Positions 1-8,286 of a stretch of DNA of 31,316 nucleotides are shown here, in pieces. This DNA comes from JAFGJU01 sp964570935. GTDB lineage: Bacteria; Eisenbacteria; RBG-16-71-46; JAFGJU01. A program made the position numbers and the translations under genes. The stretch lies in assembly GCA_964570935.1 (NCBI GenBank), contig CAZMZP010000096.1, positions 1-31,316 on the forward strand, read 5' to 3'. The notes under the pieces are model-generated. The model worked only from the letters and a program-made list of their open reading frames with translations. It was not told the DNA's origin and did not search any database. Each line of letters begins with the position of its first letter. Within the stretch, counting starts at the first letter, position 1.

Positions 1-639
1 GAGGCCCGTCGGGTAGGGCCCCGGCGAAGGCACGATCATCAGCACTGTTCCGTCCGACGGCTCCAGCATGTAGAGCTCGTTCTTCATCCTGTCGGACGCC
101 CAGAGGTACTTGCCGTCCCACGCCAGCCCCTCGACTTCCCCGCCGGGCGAAGGGAAATAGTCCAGGGCCGTGCCGTCCTCCGGGTTGAGCTTGTATATGG
201 TCTTGGCGCCCCTGTCGGCCAGCCAGAGGTTTGTCCCGTCCCACGCCAGCGCGGAAGGAGAAGACTGGGGTCCTGAGAAGCTCGTCACCACGACCCCGGT
301 CGCGAGGTTCAGTTTGTAGACGAGAGGCTGCGTGGCGTCGCACACGAAGAGATGTCCGTCCGCGTAAGCGATGTCGTCGGGCCGCGGGCAGGGCAGCTCT
401 ATCGAGGAGACAATGTTCCCGTCCGAGGGGTCTACTTCGAAGGCCCGTGCCTGCCACCAGTCGCTGACCCACAGATGCTTGCCGTCCCACGTGAGCCCTG
501 TGGGAAACCCGGGCGCCTTGGAGAATTCCTGCAGCACCTTGCCGGTGTAGGCGTACGACTGGGAAAAGACAGGAACGAGACAGCAGGCCAGAAGGCCTGA
601 GCAGAGGCCGATTGCGACGACGCGAAGCAAGCCCTTCAT
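1..639 (-). CDS. Exported NHL/SMP-30-like beta-propeller protein (3' end outside window)
   Basis: The reading frame is open from the ATG at 639 to the window edge (213 codons), so the C-terminus is missing. GGAGG lies six bases upstream of the ATG. The N-terminus is a signal peptide (Lys-Gly, then a hydrophobic stretch ending near Phe-Ser-Gln-Ser); a Leu-Leu-Ala-Cys at residues 16-19 could instead be a lipobox. After residue 30 the protein is built of repeats of about 40-45 residues, each with a Leu-x-Trp-Asp-Gly-x-x-Leu-Trp-x-x-Asp core followed by a Tyr/Phe-x-Leu-x-Pro-x-x-Gly strand. This is the blade pattern of NHL/SMP-30/YncE-like propellers. At least four blades are visible. It is probably a periplasmic or surface binding protein; the ligand and any enzymatic activity cannot be inferred. 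It has its own promoter at 699-727. Confidence 0.8.
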   Translation of the reverse strand, partial: MKGLLRVVAIGLCSGLLACCLVPVFSQSYAYTGKVLQEFSKAPGFPTGLTWDGKHLWVSDWWQARAFEVDPSDGNIVSSIELPCPRPDDIAYADGHLFVCDATQPLVYKLNLATGVVVTSFSGPQSSPSALAWDGTNLWLADRGAKTIYKLNPEDGTALDYFPSPGGEVEGLAWDGKYLWASDRMKNELYMLEPSDGTVLMIVPSPGPYPTGL

Positions 640-698
640 CCTAAACCTCCGGCGAGAAACGGTTGCGCGGCCAGCGGGCAAGAAGGCAGTTTCCCCGC

Positions 699-727
699 AG
701 TCTACACGCGCCACGCCGGGAAATCAA
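699..727 (-). promoter_or_regulatory. Sigma70-like promoter for the beta-propeller gene
   Basis: On the minus strand, TTGATT (722-727) and TAGACT (699-704) are separated by 17 bases, upstream of the gene starting at 639. The TAG-type -10 resembles those before etfB and the GT4 gene in this window. Assigned by eye; no transcription data. Confidence 0.5.
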
Positions 728-776
728 ACCGCAAAAGGAACGGTGGGCCGCCCCGACGACAGCGTCAATAGTCGCG

Positions 777-806
777 CCAAAAGGAAGAGGCGGCCGAAGC
801 CGCCTC
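777..806 (-). terminator. Intrinsic terminator after tRNA-Lys
   Basis: On the minus strand a perfect 8-bp stem (GAGGCGGC/GCCGCCTC) closes a TTCG tetraloop and is followed by TTCCTTTT. It begins six bases past the tRNA 3' end, so it ends the purA/tRNA-Lys transcript. Confidence 0.85.
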
Positions 807-811
807 AAGAT

Positions 812-884
812 TGACCCGTGCTGGAATCGAACCAGCGACTCCCTGCTTAAAAGGCAGGTGCTCTACCGCCTGAGCTAACGGGCC
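812..884 (-). tRNA. tRNA-Lys (anticodon TTT)
   Basis: A complete cloverleaf can be drawn. The acceptor stem is GGCCCGT/ACGGGTC with one G-T pair. The D-arm carries GCTCAG..GGTAGAGC. The anticodon stem CCTGC/GCAGG closes a CTTTTAA loop with anticodon TTT at 849-851. The T-arm contains GGTTCGATTCC. The discriminator is A and the 3' CCA is not encoded. It lies 64 bases downstream of purA and is followed directly by a strong terminator. Confidence 0.96.
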
Positions 885-915
885 ACAAGTATGTGCGTTC
901 GTCGTGCGGCCGCCT

Positions 916-936
916 CCCCGCCGGGACGCGGCGGGG
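916..936 (-). other. GC hairpin between purA and tRNA-Lys
   Basis: A perfect 8-bp stem (CCCCGCCG/CGGCGGGG, loop of five) lies 12 bases past the purA stop. It lacks a U-tract, so it may be a processing or 3'-end-stabilising structure, or a weak pause, rather than a terminator. Confidence 0.35.
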
Positions 937-948
937 CAAGGCCGTCCG

Positions 949-2238
949 TCAATCGAAGAATACCATGTCCTCTCTGCCGGAGCCAACCGAGACGCCCGCC
1001 ACTCTCGCTCCGGCGAGCTCCTCTATCCTCCTGACGTAGGCGAGCGCGGCAGAGGGCAGTCCGTCTCTCGACCTGACCCCCTTTACCGGCTTGTCCCAAC
1101 CCGGATGGCTCTCGTACACCGGCTCCGCGCCGAAGGCGGCGCCGATGCCGGCCGGGAAGCTGCGCAGTGTCTCGCCGCCGTGCCGGTATCCTGTGCAGAC
1201 CTTGAGCTCCTTGCTTCCGTCCAGTACATCCAATTTTGTGAGATAGAGCTGAGTGATGCCGTTGACCCTCACGGAATGGCGGACGACCACGGCATCGAAC
1301 CAACCACAGCGTCGCGGCCGGCCGGTCGTGGCTCCGTATTCTCCTCCGGCCTCTCTGAGGGCGGAAGACTCCTCCGGCGGAAGCTCCGTCGGGAACGGTC
1401 CATTCCCCACTCTCGTGGTGTAGGTCTTGGCCACTCCTATCACCTCGTCTATCCTTGTGGGCCCGACCCCCGTGCCCGTGCAGGCGCCCCCGGCGGTGGC
1501 GCTGGACGACGACACGAAGGGATAAGTGCCGTGGTCCAGGTCGAGCAGAGTGCCCTGGGCGCCCTCGAACAACACCGTCTTCCCTTCGTCCAGGGCCTGA
1601 TTCAGGACCCTGGAGACGTCGACCATCATGGGCCTCAGTCGCTCGCCGAATTCGAAGAACTTCTCCACGACCGCGTCGGCGCTCTCCACTGCCGGCGGCT
1701 TCGCTGCTTTTCCGGCCTCGCGCTCCAGCGTTCGGGCTTGACGGGCCAGGGTTCCTATCTTCTCGCTCAGCACCTTCCGGTCCAGGAGGTCACAAACACG
1801 GACCCCCACCCTACCGGCCTTGTCGCGGTACGCGGGGCCTATGCCCCGGCCCGCGGTGCCTATCCGTCCCGCGCCGAGCAGGTCTTCCAGCGCGTTTTCC
1901 ACGAACCGGTGGTACGGCAGTATCACGTGTGCCGAGAGGCTCACGAAAAGCCGGCCCTCGACCTCGACATCGGCGGCCTCCAGGAGAGCGATTTCCTGAA
2001 ACAGCGCCTCGGGGTCTAACACCACGCCGTTACCCAGGTAGCAGAGCTTCCGGGGCCTCAGTATCCCGCAGGGGACCAGGTGCAGAACGAGCGTCTTGCC
2101 ACGCGCCACAACCGTGTGCCCGGCGTTGGCGCCTCCCTGGTAACGGACCACCGCGTCGGCCCGTTCGGAGAGAATGTCGACGATCTTCCCCTTGCCCTCG
2201 TCACCCCACTGGGTGCCGACCACGACTGAAGCGGGCAC
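949..2238 (-). CDS. purA: Adenylosuccinate synthetase
   Basis: PurA joins IMP and aspartate, using GTP, to make adenylosuccinate, the first committed step to AMP, in the cytoplasm. The protein is 429 residues, the usual size. Gly-Asp-Glu-Gly-Lys-Gly-Lys is at 12-18, giving the catalytic Asp13, and Gly-Ala-Asn-Ala-Gly-His gives His41; both numbers match the E. coli enzyme. The frame is open 29 codons further upstream, but I choose the GTG at 2238. It follows AAAGGAG by six bases, starts the conserved N-terminus, and makes these residue numbers fit. The gene follows the lon terminator, so it should have its own promoter in 2239-2323, though I see no convincing one. tRNA-Lys lies just downstream. 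Confidence 0.97.
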   Translation of the reverse strand: MPASVVVGTQWGDEGKGKIVDILSERADAVVRYQGGANAGHTVVARGKTLVLHLVPCGILRPRKLCYLGNGVVLDPEALFQEIALLEAADVEVEGRLFVSLSAHVILPYHRFVENALEDLLGAGRIGTAGRGIGPAYRDKAGRVGVRVCDLLDRKVLSEKIGTLARQARTLEREAGKAAKPPAVESADAVVEKFFEFGERLRPMMVDVSRVLNQALDEGKTVLFEGAQGTLLDLDHGTYPFVSSSSATAGGACTGTGVGPTRIDEVIGVAKTYTTRVGNGPFPTELPPEESSALREAGGEYGATTGRPRRCGWFDAVVVRHSVRVNGITQLYLTKLDVLDGSKELKVCTGYRHGGETLRSFPAGIGAAFGAEPVYESHPGWDKPVKGVRSRDGLPSAALAYVRRIEELAGARVAGVSVGSGREDMVFFD

Positions 2239-2285
2239 TGAAGGCTCCTTTAAAACGCTCGTCTGCGCGCCGCGCCCGTGCCGCC

Positions 2286-2303
2286 GGACGCCCGCGGGCG
2301 TCC
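2286..2303. repeat. 18-bp perfect palindrome upstream of purA
   Basis: GGACGCCCG followed immediately by its reverse complement lies about 50 bases upstream of the purA start, between the lon terminator and purA. It could be a dyad operator for a repressor or a 5'-UTR hairpin. No regulator can be named from sequence alone. Confidence 0.4.
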
Positions 2304-2323
2304 TTCCCCGCGGAAACCGGGCC

Positions 2324-2377
2324 AAAAAAAGACCGCTGGTAATTCCGCGCTTTCAGCTCACCTGGAACACCAGCGTC
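2324..2377 (-). terminator. Intrinsic terminator of the tig-clpP-clpX-lon unit
   Basis: On the minus strand, GAC-GCTGGT (2369-2377) pairs with ACCAGC-G-GTC (2331-2340) with one bulged G. An inner TTCC/GGAA pairing extends the stem, and seven consecutive T follow (2324-2330). It is the only clear intrinsic terminator between lon and purA. Confidence 0.75.
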
Positions 2378-2418
2378 AGTTTTGGCTAGCGTTTTTTCAA
2401 CAAGGCGTTCTCGTCTTT

Positions 2419-2444
2419 GGGAAGGCGACCCAATCGCCCTTCCC
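2419..2444 (-). other. Hairpin just past lon
   Basis: GGGAAGGCGA pairs with TCGCCCTTCCC with one bulge, 23 bases past the lon stop. No U-tract follows, so it is probably a 3'-UTR structure upstream of the true terminator at 2324-2377. Confidence 0.35.
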
Positions 2445-2466
2445 GCGTGATTCCGGTCGCGCGCCT

Positions 2467-4872
2467 CTAGTGCGGCGGAACCGCCTGGTCCTGACGGCCT
2501 TCGCCTCTGGACGGGTACAGTCTGTTTCCGTCCTGCACAAGGGCCAGCTTGAGGACCTCGTCCATCGTCTCCACTCCGACTATGTTGAGGCTGTTCCGGA
2601 CTTCCGCCGGAATGTCCCTGATCTCTCTCTCGTTCATCTTGGGGATGAGCACGGTCGTGATGCCCGCTCTCCTGGCCGCGACCAGCTTCTCGTTGAGGCC
2701 CCCGACAGGGAGCACGTTTCCCCTCAGCGTGATCTCGCCGGTCATGGCCACGTCCTTCCGCGTCGGGACTCCGGTCAAGGCCGACACCAGGGCCACAACC
2801 ATGGTGATGCCGGCGGACGGTCCGTCCTTGGGCATCGCGCCCTCGGGCACGTGAACGTGAACGTCCACTTCCTTGTAGAAGCTCTTGTCCAGGCCCAGAA
2901 TCGTCGCGCGCGAACGCGCGTAGCTCAGGGCCGCCTGGCCGCTCTCCCTCATTATTTCGCCCAGCTTTCCGGTGAGAAGCAACTCTCCCCTGCCCGGCAG
3001 GACGCTCACCTCGACGGTGAGCACGTCGCCGCCGGCCTCGGTCCACGCAAGACCAGTGGCGACGCCGGTGCGCGTCTTCTGCTCCACAACGCTGTCAATG
3101 TACTTGGGAGCCCCGAGGAGCTCCTCGAGCTTCTTCTTGGTCACGGTCACCCTGGCCTTGGCCTTGCCTGCGGCCTTACGCTTGGCGATCTTCCGCGCCA
3201 CCGAGGCTATCTCTCTTTCCAGGCTTCTGACGCCTGCTTCCCTCGTGTACTGGTTGATGAGCGAGGCCAGCGCGGACGACGTAAACCTGAAATCTGCCTC
3301 CGTGAGCCCGTTCGCCTTCAGCTGCTTGGGAATCAGGAAGAACTTGGCTATGGCCATCTTCTCGTATTCCAGGTATCCGGGCAGCCTCAGTATCTCCATC
3401 CTGTCCTGGAGCGCCGGCGGGATGGTGTGCAGCACGTTGGCCGTGGTGATGAACATGACCTGCGACAGGTCGAACTCCACCTCCAGGTAGTGGTCGGTGA
3501 ACGTGCAGTTCTGCTCGGGGTCCAGCACCTCCAGGAGGGCGCTCGCGGGGTCTCCCCTGAAATCCACGCCCAGCTTGTCCACTTCGTCCAGGAGGAACAC
3601 GGGGTTCATCGAGCCAGCTCTTTTCAAGGACTGGATGATGCGGCCGGGCATGGACCCGATGTAGGTCCGCCTGTGTCCCCTGATTTCCGCCTCGTCCCTG
3701 ACGCCGCCGAGCGACATTCTGATGAACTTCCTGCCAAGGGCGCGCGCTATGGACTTACCCAGGGAGGTCTTCCCCACTCCCGGCGGTCCGACGAAGCATA
3801 TGATGGGGCCCTTGAGAGCGCCCGTCAGCTTCAGCACCGAGATGTATTCAAGTATGCGCTCTTTAACTTTTTGTAGCCCGTAGTGGTCCTCGTTCAGGAC
3901 CTTCTCCACCGCCTCGATGTCCAGGATGTCGTCGGTGGCCTTGCACCACGGCAGGGCGACCAGCCAGTCGATGTAGTTCCGCACGACCGTGGCCTCGGGA
4001 GACATGAACGACATCTTGCTGAGCCTGTCCAGCTCCTTCATGGCCTTCTCGTGCACTTCCTTGGGCATCCTGGCCTTCTTTATCTGCCCGGAAAGCTCCT
4101 CCAGCTCATTCGCGAACTCGTTCTGGTATCCAAGTTCCTTGCGTATGGCCTTGAGCTGCTCGTTCAGGTAGAACTCCTTCTGGTTCTTGTGAACCTGGCT
4201 CCGCACCTGGCCTTCTATCTTCCGCTCGAGCTTGAGTATCTCCACCTCGGACGAGAGCGCCCGGCAGAGCGCCTTCAGCCGCTCGGTGGCGTCCTCTATT
4301 TCCAGGATTTCCTGCTTGGGAGCCACTTTGAGATTGAGGTTCGCCGCGATAGTGTGCGCGAGACAAGTGGCGTCGGTCATGTTGCTGACGCTCATGAACA
4401 CCTCGTCCGGCACCTTCTTGCTGAGCCGCGCGTACTCGCCGAAGCTGGCCACCGCGCTCCTCATCAGGGCCTCCGTCTGCGGAGACACAGGGCTGTCCTC
4501 TTTCATCAGGCCGATGTTGACGTAGTAGATGTCCTTGCCGATGTGGAAACGCCTGACCCTGCCCCTGCAGATGCCCTCGACAAGCACCCGCAAAGTGCCG
4601 TTGGGATGTCTGGAGAGCTGCAGCACTCTGGCCACGCATCCCACGCGGTACAGCTCGTCGCGCGTGGGGTCCGTTATCTCGGGCCGCTTCTGAGTGGCCA
4701 CGAATATCATTCTGTCGCCGGCTACGGCTTCCTCGATGGCGTTCACCGAAGGCACTCGTCCCACGAGCAGAGGGACAGTCATGTACGGGAATATCACTAC
4801 GTCCCTGAGCGGAAGGAGCGGAAGCTTGTCCTCTATTTCGAAAACCTCGTCGCCGCGCTTGATTGCCAGCAT
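2467..4872 (-). CDS. lon: Lon ATP-dependent protease
   Basis: Cytoplasmic AAA+ serine protease that degrades misfolded and regulatory proteins. It is 801 residues, typical for bacterial LonA. The N-terminal substrate-binding LAN domain covers about 14-210, with a helical coiled region to about 300. The AAA+ module has Walker A Gly-Pro-Pro-Gly-Val-Gly-Lys-Thr at 362-369 and Walker B Phe-Leu-Leu-Asp-Glu-Val-Asp at 426-432. The C-terminal protease domain holds the Ser-Lys dyad: Ser686 in Lys-Asp-Gly-Pro-Ser-Ala-Gly and Lys729, 43 residues later as in E. coli. The start lies seven bases after the clpX stop, so translation is probably coupled. The ribosome binding site GAGAGG is weaker than those of its neighbours. 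It is the last gene of the tig operon. Confidence 0.97.
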   Translation of the reverse strand: MLAIKRGDEVFEIEDKLPLLPLRDVVIFPYMTVPLLVGRVPSVNAIEEAVAGDRMIFVATQKRPEITDPTRDELYRVGCVARVLQLSRHPNGTLRVLVEGICRGRVRRFHIGKDIYYVNIGLMKEDSPVSPQTEALMRSAVASFGEYARLSKKVPDEVFMSVSNMTDATCLAHTIAANLNLKVAPKQEILEIEDATERLKALCRALSSEVEILKLERKIEGQVRSQVHKNQKEFYLNEQLKAIRKELGYQNEFANELEELSGQIKKARMPKEVHEKAMKELDRLSKMSFMSPEATVVRNYIDWLVALPWCKATDDILDIEAVEKVLNEDHYGLQKVKERILEYISVLKLTGALKGPIICFVGPPGVGKTSLGKSIARALGRKFIRMSLGGVRDEAEIRGHRRTYIGSMPGRIIQSLKRAGSMNPVFLLDEVDKLGVDFRGDPASALLEVLDPEQNCTFTDHYLEVEFDLSQVMFITTANVLHTIPPALQDRMEILRLPGYLEYEKMAIAKFFLIPKQLKANGLTEADFRFTSSALASLINQYTREAGVRSLEREIASVARKIAKRKAAGKAKARVTVTKKKLEELLGAPKYIDSVVEQKTRTGVATGLAWTEAGGDVLTVEVSVLPGRGELLLTGKLGEIMRESGQAALSYARSRATILGLDKSFYKEVDVHVHVPEGAMPKDGPSAGITMVVALVSALTGVPTRKDVAMTGEITLRGNVLPVGGLNEKLVAARRAGITTVLIPKMNEREIRDIPAEVRNSLNIVGVETMDEVLKLALVQDGNRLYPSRGEGRQDQAVPPH

Positions 4873-4879
4873 GTGTTTT

Positions 4880-6133
4880 CTAGGCCTCTCGTCTCTTCTT
4901 CTCTCCCCTGAAAGTCAGGAGAGCGGAATCCCTGTTCGTGACGACTTCCTTCGTGATGGTGCATCCTACCACATCGTTTCTGGAAGGCAAGTCATACATC
5001 ACCTCGAGCATGGACTCCTCCAGCACCGCCCTGAGCCCCCTGGCGCCCGTGCCCCGCTTCGTGGCCAGCTTGGCCACGGTGTGCAGCGCCTCGTCCGTGA
5101 ACTCCAGCCGTACGCCCTCCATGTCGAAGAACCTCTGGTACTGCTTGGTGAGAGCGTTCCTGGGCTTGGTAAGGATGTCTATCAGTGCGCCCTCGTCAAG
5201 CTCGTGGAACGGCGCCACGACCGGAAGGCGTCCCACCAGCTCCGGGATGAGCCCGAACTTGAGCAGGTCCTCCGGCTCTATCAGGGACAGCGTCTCTCCG
5301 TACTTCTTCTGGGAACGGCTCTTTATCTCCCCGCCGAACCCCATGAGCTTGTGACCCGTCCTCTTCTCTATTATCTTGTCCAGGCCCTCGAACGCCCCTC
5401 CGCAGATGAACAGGATGTCCTTGGTGTCGACCTCGATGTATTTCTGCTGCGGGTGCTTCCGGCCGCCCTGCGGGGGCACGTTAGCGACCGTGCCCTCCAA
5501 AATCTTGAGCAGCGCCTGCTGCACTCCCTCGCCCGACACGTCCCTGGTGATGGACGGGTTGTCGCTTTTCCGCGCGATCTTGTCTATCTCGTCGATGTAG
5601 ACGATGCCGTGCTGCGCGTTCATCAAGTTGAAGTCCGCCGCCTGGAGCAGGCGCACGAGTATGTTCTCGACGTCCTCCCCCACGTAGCCCGCCTCGGTGA
5701 GGCAAGTCGCGTCCACGATTGCGAACGGCACCTTGAGGAACTTGGCCAGTGTCCTGGCCAGCAGAGTCTTGCCCGTGCCGGTGGGGCCGACGAGCAGAAT
5801 GTTGCTCTTCTCCAGCTCCACCTCGTCCACCGGCGCCGGGTTGAATATCCTCTTGTAGTGGTTGTAAACGGCGACCGAGAGAGTCTTCTTGGCCAGCTCC
5901 TGCCCGATGACGTACTCGTCCAGCACCTTCTTGATTTCGGCCGGCTTGGACAGCGTCTGCTTGGAAAGCGACTCGTCCGTCTCGAGCTCGCCTTCCAGGA
6001 TGTCGCTGCAAAGCTTCACGCATTCGGTGCAGATGTACACGGACGGGCCCGACACGAGGCGGGTCACCTCGTCCTGGCCCCTTCCGCAAAACGAGCAGCG
6101 GATCGGTGTCGGGGATGAGATCTTTCTCTTCAC
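4880..6133 (-). CDS. clpX: ATP-dependent Clp protease ATPase subunit ClpX
   Basis: AAA+ unfoldase that recognises substrates and threads them into ClpP. It is 417 residues, standard length. The zinc-binding domain has Cys13, Cys16, Cys35 and Cys38. Walker A Gly-Pro-Thr-Gly-Thr-Gly-Lys-Thr is at 116-123 and Walker B Tyr-Ile-Asp-Glu-Ile-Asp at about 179-184. The pore loop Gly-Tyr-Val-Gly is at 149-152 and Arg-Lys-His at 225-227. The ClpP-docking loop is Leu-Met-Gly-Phe-Gly at 263-267, a variant of the usual IGF. The start is a GTG at 6133, eight bases after AGGGAGGA. It sits 89 bases downstream of clpP and just before lon, the usual clpP-clpX-lon order. Confidence 0.97.
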   Translation of the reverse strand: MKRKISSPTPIRCSFCGRGQDEVTRLVSGPSVYICTECVKLCSDILEGELETDESLSKQTLSKPAEIKKVLDEYVIGQELAKKTLSVAVYNHYKRIFNPAPVDEVELEKSNILLVGPTGTGKTLLARTLAKFLKVPFAIVDATCLTEAGYVGEDVENILVRLLQAADFNLMNAQHGIVYIDEIDKIARKSDNPSITRDVSGEGVQQALLKILEGTVANVPPQGGRKHPQQKYIEVDTKDILFICGGAFEGLDKIIEKRTGHKLMGFGGEIKSRSQKKYGETLSLIEPEDLLKFGLIPELVGRLPVVAPFHELDEGALIDILTKPRNALTKQYQRFFDMEGVRLEFTDEALHTVAKLATKRGTGARGLRAVLEESMLEVMYDLPSRNDVVGCTITKEVVTNRDSALLTFRGEKKRREA

Positions 6134-6222
6134 GGCTGCCGTCCTCCCTGGGCGCGAATGGCGCCTGCGCCTTCCGGCAAGACTTCGCGCGGAACGCGAG
6201 CCGTCTCGCCCGGACCGCGCGA

Positions 6223-6807
6223 TTAACCCCTCTTCATTATCACGTCGTCAACGATGCCGTAAGCCTTGGCTTCTTCACCCGACATGAAGAAGTTCCTGTC
6301 CGTGTCTTTCCTTATCCTGTCTATGGGCTGACCCGTGTGCTTCGACAATATCTCGTTCACTTTCTCGCGCAGCGTGAGTATTTCCTTCGTGTATATCTCG
6401 AGGTCCGTCGCCTGGCCCTGGCTTCCGCCCATCGGCTGGTGGATCATCACCCTGGCGTGCGGGAGCGCGGTGCGCTTACCCTTCCCGCCCGCCGCCAAGA
6501 GCACGGCCCCCATGCTGGACGCCTGGCCCATGCACGTGGTCGCCACGGGCGGCTTTATGAACTGCATCGTGTCGTAGATGGCCAGCCCGGCGGACACGAG
6601 TCCTCCGGGGCTGTTTATGTAAAGACTGATGTCCTTGTCCGGGTCCTCCGCCTCCAGGAACAGCATCTGGGCTATGACCAGGTTGGCAATCACGTCGTCT
6701 ATCACGGAACCCAGAAAGATGATCCTGTCCTTGAGGAGCCTCGAGAAGATGTCATACGCCCTCTCACCCCTGCCCGTCTGTTCTACAACGATTGGTACGA
6801 GAGACAT
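6223..6807 (-). CDS. clpP: ATP-dependent Clp protease proteolytic subunit ClpP, Asn at the triad Asp position
   Basis: Serine peptidase subunit that forms the tetradecameric chamber fed by ClpX. It is 194 residues, the normal mature length. Nucleophile Ser98 lies in Gly-Gln-Ala-Ser-Ser-Met-Gly and the catalytic His123 in Met-Ile-His-Gln-Pro. The third triad position, Asp172 in B. subtilis ClpP (context Asp-Arg-Asp), is Asn172 here (Asp-Thr-Asp-Arg-Asn-Phe-Phe); the codon is AAC at about 6288-6290. Start choice: a TTG three codons upstream is in frame, but the ATG at 6807 has GGAGG nine bases before it. That ribosome binding site lies inside the end of tig, and only one base separates the tig TGA from this ATG, so the two genes are translationally coupled. 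No second clpP is present in the window. Confidence 0.95.
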   Translation of the reverse strand: MSLVPIVVEQTGRGERAYDIFSRLLKDRIIFLGSVIDDVIANLVIAQMLFLEAEDPDKDISLYINSPGGLVSAGLAIYDTMQFIKPPVATTCMGQASSMGAVLLAAGGKGKRTALPHARVMIHQPMGGSQGQATDLEIYTKEILTLREKVNEILSKHTGQPIDRIRKDTDRNFFMSGEEAKAYGIVDDVIMKRG

Positions 6808-6808
6808 G

Positions 6809-8092
6809 TCACGCAACCTCCGGTTTCCCGAGTGGTCTCCTCACGGTCTTGAGACGGGCCTGGGACATCAGGAACTCCGTCACCTTCCTTTCGAGGAGAT
6901 TGTCCTTGAGCCGTTCCATCTCCGCCTCGCCCTTCAGCTGGTCCTTCACTTCGTCCACGCTGACCTTCTGGAACGCGGCGATGCGGCCCAGTTCCTTCTC
7001 GACGTCGTCGTCCGTTACCTGCAGGCTTTCCTGGGAGGCCACCTGCTGTATGACTAGGTGCCTCTTGATGAACTTGACCACCGAGGGAGTGATCTCCTGG
7101 CGGAACTTGGCCTCTTCTTCGGGCGTGCCCTCGTGCTTCTCCCTGGTCACGATGCTCTGGAGCATGCGGTCCACCATCGACTGCGGCAGGTCAAAGTTGT
7201 TGAGAGTAAAGAGCCCGTCGAACAGCGATTCTTCCAGCATCTCCTGGGCGCGCATCCTGGACTTTCCGTCCAGCTCCAGCCGCACCCTGCTCCTCATCTC
7301 CTCGAGCCCGCCCTGGGCGCCCAGGCGTTTCGCGAACTCGTCGTCCAGAACGGCTTCTTTCTGTTCCTTGACCTCTTTCACGTCCACCCTGAAAGTCGCC
7401 TTCTTGCCGGCAATCTTGTCGTCGCGGTGCTCGTCTGAGAAGGTCACTTTGACCCTTATCTGCTGGCCCTTGGTTGCGCCCACCATAGCCTGCTCGATCT
7501 CGTCCAACACCACGTGAGAACCCAGCACCAGCGGATAACCCTGCACCTTGGAGCCCTTCTCGGAGTCTCCGGTGTCTCCAAGTTTCTCGTAGTCTATCAC
7601 CAGGAGGTCGCCCTCGCGGGCCGCCCTGTCGACTGACAGGTACTCCGGATGCGTCCTCCGAAGCTCTTCCAGCGCCTTGTCCACGTCTTCTTCGGTGACG
7701 TCGAACTCCGTCTTTTCCAGCTCCAGTCCCTTGTGGCCGGAAACAGTTATCTGGGGCCTGACCTCGAACGTGGCCTTGAAGCTTAGCGGCTCGCCGCGTT
7801 TGAACCTGATTTCCTCGAAGTTGGGTTCGCTTATGGGCAGAAGCTTGACCTGCTCGAGCGCCTCTTCGTAGACGCGCGGGATGACCCGCTGGAGAAACTC
7901 CACGTCCAGTCCGCTCCCGAGCCTCGCCTCGATAAGCTCAAGAGGCGCCTTGCCTTTTCTGAAGCCGGGGACTGACATCCTGTTCCTGAACTCGGTGACC
8001 ACGTCCTCCATCTCGCTGCTGACCCTCTCCGGAGGGACCTCTATCTGGAGCGTCCTTTTCCAGAGCGCGCCTTCTTCTACCTGAACCTTCAT
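6809..8092 (-). CDS. tig: Trigger factor, ribosome-bound peptidyl-prolyl isomerase/chaperone
   Basis: Trigger factor docks at the ribosomal exit tunnel and shields nascent chains. The protein is 427 residues, usual length. The ribosome-binding signature Gly-Phe-Arg-Lys-Gly-Lys-Ala-Pro is at 43-50. A central FKBP-type PPIase domain (about 150-240, with the Asp-Tyr and Gly-Ser-His-Val-Val segments) and a charged helical C-terminal chaperone domain follow. A TTG one codon upstream of the ATG at 8092 abuts the AAGGAGG, so the ATG, four bases from it, is the better start. It follows tRNA-Leu by about 90 bases with no terminator between, and heads the tig-clpP-clpX-lon series common in bacteria. 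Confidence 0.96.
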   Translation of the reverse strand: MKVQVEEGALWKRTLQIEVPPERVSSEMEDVVTEFRNRMSVPGFRKGKAPLELIEARLGSGLDVEFLQRVIPRVYEEALEQVKLLPISEPNFEEIRFKRGEPLSFKATFEVRPQITVSGHKGLELEKTEFDVTEEDVDKALEELRRTHPEYLSVDRAAREGDLLVIDYEKLGDTGDSEKGSKVQGYPLVLGSHVVLDEIEQAMVGATKGQQIRVKVTFSDEHRDDKIAGKKATFRVDVKEVKEQKEAVLDDEFAKRLGAQGGLEEMRSRVRLELDGKSRMRAQEMLEESLFDGLFTLNNFDLPQSMVDRMLQSIVTREKHEGTPEEEAKFRQEITPSVVKFIKRHLVIQQVASQESLQVTDDDVEKELGRIAAFQKVSVDEVKDQLKGEAEMERLKDNLLERKVTEFLMSQARLKTVRRPLGKPEVA

Positions 8093-8181
8093 CAAGCCTC
8101 CTTAATTCCTGGCGTCCGTACGACCCGCCGGAGCTCCGGCAGACTGGAAATGCAGCCTGTGTGGCGCAATCTCTCGCGTTT

Positions 8182-8266
8182 TGGTGCGAGAGGGGGGAGT
8201 CGAACCCCCATGAGTCGCCTCACCGGATCCTAAGTCCGGCGCGTCTGCCATTTCCGCCACTCTCGC
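8182..8266 (-). tRNA. tRNA-Leu (anticodon TAG)
   Basis: An 85-base class II tRNA including an encoded 3' CCA (8182-8184). The acceptor stem is GCGAGAG/CTCTCGC. The anticodon stem CCGGA/TCCGG closes a CTTAGGA loop with TAG at 8230-8232. A short variable arm is present and the T-arm carries GGTTCGACTCC. Its promoter lies at 8287-8314, and no terminator separates it from tig. Confidence 0.97.
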
Positions 8267-8286
8267 GGCGTGCCGTCTAGCCTTTA

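Noticed and set aside
2278..3876. Long open frames on the strand opposite lon, clpX, nuoL and other genes
   Set aside because: They are antisense shadows produced by GC-rich codon use; their translations are rich in Arg, His and Gly with no domain signatures, while the opposite strand encodes well-known proteins.
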